Positions 53,757 to 64,000 of a stretch of DNA of 64,000 nt are shown in pieces (positions within the stretch are counted from its first letter, which is position 1; each line of letters starts with the position of its first letter). The notes beneath the pieces were generated by a model. The model was not told the DNA's origin and did no database searches. It saw only the letters and a program-made list of their open reading frames with translations. The position numbers and the translations under genes were made by a program. Origin of the DNA: Buxus sempervirens (lineage: Eukaryota > Streptophyta > Magnoliopsida > Buxales > Buxaceae); assembly GCA_947561395.2 (NCBI GenBank), contig OX387187.1, positions 34,577,829-34,641,828 on the forward strand, written 5' to 3'.

Positions 53757-54549
53757 AGCCACTGGTGCCTACCTGGGTTAATGAAATGTGGGTTGAAGAT
53801 GTTGTGGGTTACCCTAGACTAGTTGAAAAAACTGAAACTGCTCAAGATAAAGCTAAATGTTTGGAGAAAGAAATTGCTTCATAACCTTTAATTTCAGATT
53901 CATGAGAGGAGGGCAGAGTTGTTAGTGTCAGGTGAGGCTCCTAATTCCTTGCTTCTATAGTTGATTGTTGTGTAAAAGAGCATCTAACAATGTTCTGTGT
54001 ATACGTGAAGAGAATGGATCTAAAATTCTAGATCCTAAGAAGACTGCTTGTCTTTTTGGTTTTCAGCAGCAAGTGATATCAATTCTCAACAATGCAATTG
54101 CTTCTTGTGCTGAAGAAATAGACTGCCACAAAGGAAAACTTGCAATTAAAGAAGCACCAAGAGCTGTGAGTGCCATTGAAGCCTAGTACACTAAAATAGA
54201 AATTTTAACTTGCAGTTAAAGAAACATCAATTCTCTCTTACTTATGGATGATATCTTCTTATCAAATTTTTTTTAAGGATAAATGAAGTAGAAAACCTCA
54301 TCACATCATTTATAAGTACCCATTGAAGCCTAGTACACTAAAATAGAAATTTTATTTTGTTTTATTTCTGTTGCTGAGTTGATTATATATATGTTGGTTC
54401 AGGTGAACGAACGAGATGATAAACTATTGCCTAGATACATGGAAGAACCATGGAAGGAAGTTAGTGGTGATGAAAGTAGTGAAGAAGAGGAAGATACAGG
54501 AATGAGTAAAATTGATTTTGAAAACACGACTTCTGGGATAACAAAGTAG
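53757..54549 (+). pseudogene. Exon-like fragments of unknown gene
   Basis: Several short frames bounded by splice-like sites: about 53757-53883 (ends EKEIAS, stop), about 53897-53931, about 53988-54163 (GSKILDPKKTACLFGFQQ..., donor GTGAGT), and about 54402-54549 (RYMEEPWKEVSGDESSEEE, stop TAG). They could be the 3' part of the TPX2-like gene or a second captured gene. I do not recognise a domain. Confidence 0.3.
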
Positions 54550-54964
54550 AATGAGATGGGATCATTCCTTCCTCTCTCTTTTTTCCTCTTTCTATTAAAG
54601 AAAATTTTCTTTTTGTCTCGGTTCACTCTTCATGCTTTAGATGTATGTATAGAACTAATTTCTATGTATTTTTTCATTTTGCACTTTCTGATCATGTCAA
54701 TTTATTGCCCATATATTTTTGTCATTAAGCCCTTTCTAATTTGTAGATTTTTGTATGCAAGGCAGGCCTTGCTGGGGAGGGGGTAGGGGCAACGGACGCG
54801 GGATATGGGACAAGCTAATAATTTTATTTTAAAAGACGCAATATTTAGCGACAAGACTTTTTGTGGCTGATAAGTGTCGGGTCCCGGAACTTTTAGTGGC
54901 GGTTTTTATGGCTTTACCGGCAATTTTTGACGCTAGTAAAGGTATGAATTTTTGCTCCGAAAGA
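54550..54964. other. Right part of the inserted DNA
   Basis: It includes TTAGCGACAAGACTTTTTGTGGC and TTTTAGTGGCGG motifs typical of subterminal regions of DNA transposons. Homology to copy A resumes at about 54968. Confidence 0.3.
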
Positions 54965-56703
54965 TGATGACAGAATTTCTGGCATGTGCGTTAAGAGGTT
55001 AAGGGACCTGTCATGCGTCACCGTCCTTGGGACAATATTATCAAGAAAACCATTTATTCACGTGTCCACTCTTAACCGTTCAAGAGAGGAGTTGAAATTG
55101 TCTACCATGCCCTCCTGAATTGCTCCTTGACGTGGCCGTGAGATGCTCCACATTGTTTTTTTAATGTGGGGCCCACTTGATACATTTATAGCAACAAAAA
55201 AACATTAGTCGTGAGATGCTCCACATGGCAGCATCTCACGGCCATTGTTGGTGCCAATTTAGGCAAGGATGACAAAATATTTTATTCCGATAGAGAGTAC
55301 GCGTGAGTTAATGAGGTTTGACTCAACAAGCAACCTTACAGGAAAATTTCAACCTAGTTGTGGATGCCATACATCAGAAGGCACACGAATACCAAGGAAA
55401 GAAACTCGACCTCGGAGTTTATTGAAAGAAACTTTATTGGGCTTGATAGGATAAAGACCTCCATCACTCGAACCTTCTAGTAGTGTGATTCCTGTTTAGA
55501 GATCCTTAACATAAAAATGAGACTCTGTAAGAATAAAATAGCACTTATTGTCACGACAAAATTGACGCAATGAAAGTTACGAAAACAAGAATTAATTTCC
55601 ATTAATCCTAGAAAAATGGAATCCACCACCAAATAACTTTGAATCCCCAAGGAAGATGAGAAAACTCTCAGAAATAGAACCTTGTTTTTAATGATTTGAT
55701 AAAAATAGTAATCCCTACAGAGTAATTCCTACGCCTTATATAGGCTTTCCAAGTTCAACCCGAAACATTAAGAAACAATAAGAAATTACAAAACTAACCC
55801 CCAACTTAAGTAAGAAAACACCTAACGAGAATAACTCAAAATAGTAACTCACTAATTGCTGGAAGCGTTAATTTTAAAACAGAAATAAAACTCAAACGTG
55901 TTAGTTATTGGTTTTCTTCATGTCCTGTTGCTCCAAATACATCAATGCTAAATGTTCTACCTCAAAAATTGATTAATGGAAAGTAAATTAGCCATACCTC
56001 TAGGACAATGAAGAACACGATAGAAGTTGAATTGAGAATGGGGTGGTTTTGACATCAAAAGAGTTAGAGTGGGTAATGAGAAGATCTGTACCATTCCCGA
56101 CTGCAACCGAATCATCACCTCTAACTTGTTCTTGGACCGTGAGGTTGGAAATATCATTTGTGATATGCATATTGGCCCCACTATCTGCAAGCCATGTCCC
56201 TTCCTCATGAACAGCATTGGATCAAGCAACCATAGCTGCTAGTTGTGTGGGTGGATGACGATCTTGAAAACTATAGTCCATACGATGAAAGCAGTCCAAA
56301 GCCTAGTGGTTGGTTTTGCCACAGATTTGCCATGAAGGGCGCGAAGTGGAAAAGGACGATGTCCCAACTTGGGCCATGTTGGGATGTGATTGCTTTTGTT
56401 TGGTGGATGGCATATGGTTCAAAGTAGAAAACTTAGGAAGGTAAGAAGTGCTTTCGGAAGGCTTTCTCTGATTCGTGACGTTAAGAGCAATCATGGCGGA
56501 ACTAGGTGGTTCGGTCTTCCTTCAAGTAAGATCCCATACGATAGAAAGCTCAGATTGGTAGTGATTAAAATTCATGCTACCATACTGTAAAGCAAAGGAA
56601 ACAGAGACAATAAAGGGATTAAATGAAGGATTCAAACCATTTTTAACATAGTTGATGAGCTCCTCATCGTCCACGAGTTTGCCCACTGCAGCAAGTTGGT
56701 CAG
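54965..56703 (-). mobile_element. Degenerate Ty1/copia relic, copy B (left part)
   Basis: Minus strand, broken frames. A zinc-knuckle phrase CGKTNH followed by ALDCF lies near 56290-56350. A gag-pre-integrase phrase TWLADSGA..HITNDISNL lies near 56100-56210, with VGNGTDLLITH near 56070-56100. These are copia-type retroelement signatures. The relic continues at 59237 after the solo LTR insertion and ends at a tRNA-iMet PBS (59737-59748). Confidence 0.6.
56699..56703. repeat. Target site duplication of the solo LTR (left)
   Basis: GTCAG, repeated at 59237-59241. Copy A carries the uninterrupted site TTGGTCAGCCAAGAG near 26470. Confidence 0.9.
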
Positions 56704-59236
56704 TGTAAGGACCTGGTCAAACATACCAAATTAATGCCAGTAAGACTTTGACCAAGACTATGAGTCCTCAATATTACAAATTTCTATTGGTTGTGTATAG
56801 TTGTATTTGTAGATGCACACACACCGTATCATATTTATCATATTGAGATTGAAAGGAAATCAATGGTTAAGATCTATTCTCTTTTAATGAAGGGAATTAG
56901 GGTTGAATTAAGAAGAGGAAGAGTCCCAATAACCTATTTTCGTTTTTGGGAGAAACCAGCCATTTTGGGGAAGGGTTTGAGAAGAAAAGTGCTAAAAAAA
57001 CCTTGGATTTGTTGATTTTGATCGAAGCTTGATTGAAGGTAAGTGGTTTTAATCCTTTCTTTATGCTTATAATGCTTAATCTCTCTTATTATCATCATTG
57101 ATTTGTTTTTGTATGAATCTGGATTTTTTTGGAAAAGCTCTTGATGTGTTAATATGAATCTAAGAGAGGAATATTATATTTTATTAATTATAAACAGGGT
57201 AGTAATTAACATCATGTGTAAAGAGGAATCTGAAGTTTTTATTTTATTATATGATTGAATGTATGTTATTGCTAATTGACATTTTGTGAATTGAAGAACC
57301 GTAGAAACATAATAGAAGTGGGGTTTTCATTGACCGTACCATACTTCATATTATAATACCTGAAATTTCTAATTCAAATAGTCCATTCAGTTGATGAAAG
57401 AACGATGATTGGTCAAGAATGGGGCACTGTAGTTGTTTCGGATGATTGGTAAAACATGAACGATTTAGAGAGGGACTAAAATTCAATTAGTTTGGTTTTA
57501 AATAATCAAAAGAATGAACTAGATTTCAGATTTCAATTCGTCCTGTTAACATTGGGTTGAACTAGATTTCAATTAGTTTTATGGTAAACAGTCGAACAGT
57601 CGATTTGGGTTGAACTAGATTTCAATTAGTTTTATGGTAAACAGTCGAACAGTCGATTTTTGAGTTGAAATCATTGTCTTTATTCTGGTTATTCTTTTGA
57701 AGTTAAACCTTATTTGTAATTACTTTACACTTCCACTTTTTGATTGAACCTAAAATTTGGTTACTTTACTTTTCATTCGTCTGTAACTTTTTGACGAACC
57801 TCATTTTTAATTTAATTTACTTTTCATTCATGGGCAGCTTTTTGGTTGAACCTCATTTTTAATTATCTTACTTTCATCCGTGTGTTATGAGTTATTGTGA
57901 GATTTCCGTGAGATTACGGAATGACATGGAAATACTCTGTTGTGAACTTTGTGATATTTTATTTTGAAATCTGTTTCTTGAGATGGGTGTACTGCTAGAG
58001 GGAAAAACTGCTAGTTCAATACCCAGTAAGAGTATTGCTGGGATGATTTTGTACTGCTAGTTAACACACTAGTTCAATACCCACCGTGAATAAACGTTGG
58101 GGGATTTATGAATTTGTACTGCTAGTTAAAACACTAGTACAGTACCTACCGTGAATAAATGTTGGGAGATTTATGATGATTGTACTGCTAGTTGAGATAC
58201 TAGTTCAATACCCAATTGGGAACACTTGTGGGATGGTATTTGATGTACTTCTAGTATTTGCCACATACTAGTTAAGTACCCACAAGGATTACCGATGGGA
58301 GGATCGTACTCCTAGTGCATTACCTAGTTGAGTATCCAGTGAGGGACGCCTACTAGGATATAAATATTGATGAGTACTCCTGGCTTATAGTGCTGGTATG
58401 AGTACCTGGTGTGACTTCGGGTCTACTGGGAAATGTGGCTATGCGATACTCCTAGTGTAAATTACTAGTCAGAGTACCCAGTGACCGAATGGTTTATTGG
58501 GAAGTTGAGATATGGTATTCTAATCTTATTGTGGACTGGTTTAATTAATCTTTTAAATTCTTATTTCATTTATTGTTATTTTTATTGTTGTTTAGCAAGT
58601 AAATGGTTCATTGTCATGGTGAATTTTATTCTTAACATATTCAGTTAAATTCCTTTGATGTAAATTGTTAAATTAATCGTTGATTTGATAGAGAGCATGA
58701 TCCCTTGTATTTAAGATTTATGTATATGGTATATATATTGACTATAAATGAACATAGGAAACACATGCATGAGTACAGTTTATTATATATATACATATAT
58801 AATATTGATTGTATTTATATTAAGTAAAGTGGAAATTTAGCATGTAATCATATGGAGTGCATTAACTCCACTTACTGAGTTTTATGTAAACTCACCCCTT
58901 ATTATTTTACAAGAAACTATCATAACCGTGGAGACGAGAAGAAATGAGAAGTTATTGAATTTAAGATGTTTAGTGAATCTTATGAACAAGTACTATTTAG
59001 GATTTGAACTTTTGGTGTTATGTTTGGCTTCGTGTAATAGCTAGGTGGTTTAAGCTTGGTTTGGATTGATATTTTATTTATGAAATTCCGCTATAACTCT
59101 GATCATTAAGTTTATTAATGAGAATTTCATGTTTCGAGACGAAATAAATTTATAGGTTGTATTCGCTTACGAGCAGGGTTACGTCCAGACCCACATGCGT
59201 ATATTTATACGTGATATGTGGTTTCAGGGCGTGACA
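56704..59236. mobile_element. Solo LTR, 2.5 kb, gypsy-like
   Basis: Begins TGTAAGGACCTGG and ends CAGGGCGTGACA, flanked by a GTCAG duplication. Comparison with copy A shows exactly this segment is extra. TGTAAGGACC...GGGCGTGACA termini are common in plant Ty3/gypsy chromovirus LTRs. No internal coding region, so it is a recombination product. The frame at 56791-57015 is not conserved coding. Confidence 0.85.
57985..58500. repeat. Degenerate ~60-bp repeats inside the solo LTR
   Basis: About eight diverged copies of a unit with TACTGCTAGTT, CACTAGTTCAATACCCA and GTTGGGAGATTTATGA phrases. Confidence 0.75.
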
Positions 59237-59748
59237 GTCAGCCAAGAGTTTAGCATAATGAATAAGATCGGTGCATGTCTTGCTGCCTTGTTGAAGATTT
59301 TGAAACTAAGTCTTCAAATGATTGAATCATGAACGTGACAAAGACGCGTAACAGTTTTCCAACGAAGTCCATACCTACAGAGCTGTGGAGAGACCATAGC
59401 TATGAGAAAGGACAGAATCGGCTAGTGTGGCATTCAACCAACTTAAAACAAACTGGTCCTTCTTCATCCATAGTAGATAAGTAGGATTGACGTCTTTTGT
59501 GTCCTCGTGCATCAGGTGAAGGAAGAACCTTCTCTGGGCATGGTTCTGAACCGTCCACAAAACCCAAGAGGTCATTGCTGCATAAAATAGGAAACGCAAT
59601 TAAGGCACTTGTTATTGTCGAGCTTAACCGAAACAAGCTGGGCGATATTTGGAGGAGTAAAATTGGCCATGAAAGAAAATGGATGAGAACAAATAAACGG
59701 AAGATATTTATCCCAGAGGTATAAGTGAGCCAAAGTACTCTGATACCA
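59237..59748 (-). mobile_element. Copia relic, copy B (right part) with PBS
   Basis: Continuation of the relic, matching 26473-26970. ACTCTGATACCA at 59737-59748 is the complement of TGGTATCAGAGT, the tRNA-iMet primer site. Confidence 0.55.
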
Positions 59749-60010
59749 TGAAAGATAATATGAGAGAAGGGTTTGCTTAGTTGCTAAACCCATGTGTCCA
59801 TTATAGTGTGTACAAGAATTTGAAATTTGAAAAATAACAATATATACAATAACCCAATAACCTTTGTAACAACAAATCTCTTCTTGATAAGGATGCTGGT
59901 AAGTTATCTCGTATAACGTTATTATAACTGTTTAACAAGAAACGTATCCAATTAAGTCTAGAACATTTCTTATTTACACTCTCAATGTGACCTGAACCAG
60001 CAAAAACACT
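59749..60010. other. Spacer left of the lectin pseudogene
   Basis: Matches 26971-27240. No gene. Confidence 0.4.
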
Positions 60011-60312
60011 GAACTTAAAATCAAAACACACAAGCCCCATGGGAAGCCACGCTTATAAAACATCACATCTTATTTAAAGCACTATTGAACTTAACATCAA
60101 AACACATAAGACCATGGGAAGCCATACTTATACAACATCACATCTTATTTAAAGCACTACTGGACTTAAAATCTACATACACAAGCCCCATGGGAAGCCA
60201 CACTTATAAAACATCACATCTTATTTAAAGCACCACTGAACTTAAAATCAAAACATACAAGCCCCGTGGGAAGCCATACTTAGAAAACATCACATCTGAC
60301 TTTAAGCACTTT
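60011..60312. repeat. Four-copy ~75-bp tandem repeat at the lectin pseudogene 3' end
   Basis: Units start near 60011, 60087, 60162 and 60238. One more copy than at the intact lectin. Confidence 0.85.
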
Positions 60313-60342
60313 TCTCTGTATTGTATTTGTAGCCTAGAGAGC

Positions 60343-60716
60343 TCAAGCACCATCGTATATGACCACGTTGCCATCGGTCTGAACAATAAGACAGTAAAAA
60401 TTGGGACGGCGTGCAGTGTTACTCATCCACATGGTGAGGGAGGCGGAGAAGATGACGAGGTTCTCGTTGTTTTGTAGGGTAACCCTACATGCCGAGCCTC
60501 TGCCATTGGTTTGAGGGGACCAAAGTTCGCGGTTCTTGTTAACGTACAACACAAGGTTGCATTCTTGTTGCATTATGAACCTGTAGGGCCCATTTTCGAG
60601 GAATTCATTTGTGTTTAGACTCTGCCCGCTAAAAAGCGTGTCCTTTGCAATTGCACCATTGATGAGTAAGACAGATATGACTACGAGACATGATATGGGG
60701 TGAAGATATTCGCCAT
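60343..60716 (-). pseudogene. Bulb-type lectin pseudogene (copy B)
   Basis: Paralogue of the lectin at 27455-27877. The ATG is present at 60716, but a one-base deletion after codon 5 (CACCCC against CAACCCC) breaks the signal-peptide frame. A TGA replaces AGA after YDGA near the C-terminus (60343-60345). The central domain remains readable (ECNLVLYVNKNRELW, QTDGNVVIYDG). The first and third sugar-site motifs are closer to consensus in parts than in the intact copy, which suggests both derive from a functional ancestor. Confidence 0.8.
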
Positions 60717-63007
60717 TGTAGTCCCTTTGGAGAAGAGAAAAGAGACCAGGATAAAGTTAGTAGTAGAAGAACAAGAAGAGAATAAGTGCTAGGTTGATCT
60801 GCAAAGGAATGATTCTAAGCTTCTTATATATAATGATTTGAGGCCAGAAGTCTTAAAGGATTACTTAGAGTACCTTATTTGACCAACGTGATTCGTTGAC
60901 CAATTCGTTGACCAATCAAATTCTTGAGAAAGTGATGTCATCGAATTATTTGGCTAACCCCACAAGTAATGTCAAACAGTAACCATTAAGGAAGTTCAAG
61001 CCCATGAAAAGCCCAATTACAATTTAGGAACATAAGCCTGTTAGTGTCAATGAGAACTTGCAAGAACTTGAAAATACAAAACATAAACTTACTACGTTGG
61101 GTGGTTGTGGGGCCCAAGCTAATGCTGATAAGTACCCAATAAATAAAAATTGGAGGCCTGTGTTCCAAATCCACAACTAGATTTTGGGTCAGACACTCGC
61201 ATTTTGTGGTCTTTGGGACCCATATTTGTGCAATCTCCAGGTCTGTAATATTATAATTCGAATCATGTCTTGGCATCTCGGGATATTGTATTTTTAAGAG
61301 AGATGTTGACACACCTCATAGTAGATCTCAAACTCGCAAATTTTCCAGAATTTTGGGTAAAAATTCGATACTTTGCTACCTTTATGTAGTCATGTCAGTT
61401 CGGTAAAAAATTGCACGCTTAGAACCCGGAAAATACCTAGTTTTGCTAAAAAGAGTCAAATTTGGTCTGATGATACTCAATATTTTTTTTAAATGGTCTA
61501 ATGGATATCATCAATGATTTCAGAAAAGTAAAAATACACAAGAAAGCTCTCCAACACAGTCGAAATCATGACAGAGGTTAGAACTGCCTAAAAAAGAAAA
61601 AAAGAAGAAGCAATTTTCGACAGTAATCATAAGTCTATTAATTAGATATGTAAATATTAGTAAATAATTAGACTATTAGAGCAAAGTATATAATCAAATT
61701 AGATTATATTTGGAGGATAATCGGATTCTTCAACAAGTCTAATCATAAGACTTCTAATTATTCAAGAATAGGGGCGGAGCCAGAAAATTAGCTCAGGAGG
61801 GGCAAACAGTGAATCAAAATAAATTCAACTACATAGACATTCAAATGATTTAGAAACATTACTTGGAAAAATGGAAAAATCATTAAAAAAAAGGGGTCGC
61901 TTTTGACCGGTATATATAAAAATAGGTCATCAAGAAACTTCTTTCCATAAAAGGGTCACTTTAAAAATAAAAAAAAATCTGAACCATGGGATGACTTTGT
62001 TGTAGCTATGTACAATACAAGCACAACCTAGGGACATGAGCACATTATGCGTGGGATACGAGCGTATGATGCGCTCATGTCCCCATATAGGAGTCGTTCA
62101 TGGCTCGATTAGGATGCACTTTTATCCCACGTACAATACGCTCATGTCCCAAATAGACAGCACTCATACCTTACTTAACTACAATAAAGTGAGATTACTT
62201 TTTAAGTTTTGTTTTTCTTTTCAAAATTAACCTTAAAATTTAATTATTTTGAAAAGTGCTTTTTTTTGTAAATAAGATTTTTGATAGATAGTTCTTATAT
62301 AGACAAGCCCAAGAGTGATAATTTTTCTTTTTTTCTTTTTTTTTAAGTTGGTGGGGGTGGTCACCAACAGTAAGTGACAGCAATGTAAACAGAGAAATCA
62401 TAGAAAATTGAGGGCTGAATGCAATATATGTAAGGTGAGAAAAAGAAGGTCATGAAGGATACTAGTGTGAGACTTTTTGTATTCTTTTTTTTTTTTTTTT
62501 TTTTGATAAGGAGACTTTTTGTATTCAGGTCTTTCTTCTTTCTAGTTAGCACATAAATGGCAAGGGCTTGCAACATAGACCTCCCTTATGTAAATATCTT
62601 TTTGGAATACAATTGTACCTACATTACCTAAAAAAAAAGAAGGATAAAAGATAAAAAGTCTAATGGTAAGAACATTGTAGGGATTATGCTACATGATTGA
62701 TGCAAATTAATGGGCATTTGACATGTGTTCTAACCCCTTCACTAATATATGGAAGATCCATCAAATTAATGTTGAGGAGGTCTTTGCTTTAGAGATTAGG
62801 GTATTATGATTCCTTCAATGAAAAATAATGGTAGAAGGTAGGAGGACCCACCAATACTATGACCCATGTAACTCCACCAATAGTAAAATATTAGACATTG
62901 GATTCTCTATTCCTTTTGATTTGCAAGGCTACAAAATTTTATTAAAACCACCACAGAAGAATGAGAAAAGAAGAATACCTAATGGATGGTTTTGATTAAA
63001 TATACAC
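60717..63007. repeat. Duplicated flank, copy B (lectin upstream), with small insertions
   Basis: Blocks match copy C (441-1860) and copy A (28140-28330). Compared with copy C there are extra segments at about 61768-62344 (starting GGGGCGGAGCCAG, a terminus seen in many small plant transposons) and about 62390-62700. No gene seen. Confidence 0.55.
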
Positions 63008-64000
63008 AAGGGCGGCTCAAACTTTTTGGGGGCCTTAAGCAAGGTCATAAAAATGAGGCCTTTTAATTAAAAAATTAATATTAAAACATAAATTTATTTC
63101 TTGCCTTTTTAGATGCAAAATTATTAATTACACTTTTGTATTCAAGTTTAGCCAATAAATCATTTTCAATAGATAAAATTGCTAAACCGTTTAATCTATC
63201 TTGACACATGGTTGTTCGTAAATAATTTTTTATAATCTTTAATTTTGAAAAACTTTTTTTTGCTGATGCAACTGTAACAGGTATAGTAAGTAATAGTCTA
63301 TATACAATAAAACAATTGGGAAAACAATCAAGTTCTTTTATTAGATTAAGTATTTCAATTGGAGTATTAATTTCTATTTTTGTAACTTCTTTTAAAACCT
63401 TTAATTCCGAAAACAAATCCAAACCATCAATATCATAATGCATTTCATGCTTAAGAAAATTTTCAAGATCAAAAAATTGAAATTGAAAACAACAAATAAT
63501 GAAATCTAATATGTGAAAGAAAAAGAACTTATCAATCTGAAATCGAGACAAAGCTTTCAAGCTTTTGTGCTTAAAGCGATTAGTGCCCCCTATTGGTACT
63601 TTGCCTCATCAATAGTCGGAGACCTCTTCCAGTAAGTCGGTAACGTAAACTCGAATACAGGTCTAAAAGCAAACTCAATAGCATTGTCACTCAATCACTC
63701 TTTGATTTCAAAAACAAATAAGAAGAAAAGATTAGCAATATCACTCTTTGATTTTAGAACAAATAAAAAGAGAACATAGGTGTGAGAAGATGAGTGTTTT
63801 GTTTTTCATAAAACATAAACCCTTAGCCCCTTTTCCCTTTTTAAAAAACGAGAGTGAGAGAGAGAGGGTATTCCACGATTCTTTTTTGGGTGCTCTAAAA
63901 TGTAATTTTCTTTTTTGGGACATGAGTAGATCCATAGAATCAAACCTCTCTTAAATCTTAACCGTTAAGTGAGGCCTTTATAGAATCAACCTTCAATTTT
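63008..64000 (-). mobile_element. hAT-type transposon fragment, left end and C-terminal part
   Basis: Homology to copy C stops near 63005, where CAAGGGCGGCTCAAAC begins, a plausible hAT terminus. The transposase remains lie inside. The right end is outside the window. Confidence 0.5.
63081..63560 (-). pseudogene. hAT transposase C-terminal (dimerisation) region
   Basis: A 159-codon frame without a credible start. It contains ASAKKSFSKLKIIKNYLRTT and DRLNGLAILSIEND, the hAT family C-terminal dimerisation domain as found in plant TTF-type zinc-finger/ZMYM-like hAT transposases. The N-terminal zinc finger and catalytic core are not readable upstream in the window (63561-64000), so it is a fragment or has introns or damage. 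Confidence 0.75.

Noticed and set aside
28640..54964. Complete CACTA transposon starting CACTAAAAAAAATGCG
   Set aside because: The right boundary lacks a matching inverted terminus and no transposase is seen, so the class is left open.

Overview
This 64 kb window is plant nuclear DNA, almost certainly from a large angiosperm genome. It has no operons or bacterial signals. About 44 kb is two very large LTR retrotransposons of the Ty3/gypsy Tat lineage. They carry two RNase H domains, a tRNA-Arg-type primer site and Ogre-like size. The rest is AT-rich flanking DNA with a duplicated mannose-lectin locus, relics of other transposons and fragments of a TPX2/WVD2-like gene. The plant family cannot be fixed from sequence alone.

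Element 1 (2499-24873) and Element 2 (30902-52422) both lie on the minus strand. Each has near-identical LTRs with TG...CA ends, a perfect 5-bp target duplication (AGTGG and CAATC), a primer-binding site and a polypurine tract. In sense direction (right to left) each has: LTR, PBS, leader with a conserved upstream ORF and a hypervariable tandem-repeat block, gag, protease and G-patch, RT, RNase H, archaeal-type RNase H, and integrase. Then come two intron-containing genes on the opposite (plus) strand: a DUF7745-like gene and a plant-mobile-domain (PMD) gene. The last part is the PPT and second LTR.

The most striking structure is a set of short palindrome arrays at matching positions in both elements: in the LTR U3 upstream of the TATA box, upstream of the PMD gene, directly upstream of the DUF7745-gene TATA box, and in the leader. 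Element 1 uses GTATCCGG...CCGGATAC units every 38-39 bp. Element 2 uses TACGGGC...GCCCGTA units every 27-28 bp. The layout is conserved but the motif is replaced, while gag-pol and the DUF7745 protein stay similar and the PMD protein diverges more. I propose that the antisense genes and the arrays form an element-specific trans-factor/cis-site system controlling the element's own promoters, possibly against silencing. This is inference.

Neither copy is fully intact. Element 1 has a one-base frameshift between the protease/G-patch part and RT, and a stop in its PMD gene, but its DUF7745 gene is open (528 aa). Element 2 has two stops in gag-pol, a stop and a frameshift in the PMD gene, and a one-base deletion in the DUF7745 gene.

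Flanks: 1-2498, 24874-30901 and 52423-64000 contain parts of about three copies of a duplicated unit. One has an apparently intact bulb-type lectin gene (27455-27877, minus), another a lectin pseudogene (60343-60716, minus). They also hold Ty1/copia relics, a 2.5 kb solo LTR (56704-59236), a hAT transposase fragment (63081-63560) and TPX2-like exons on either side of Element 2.
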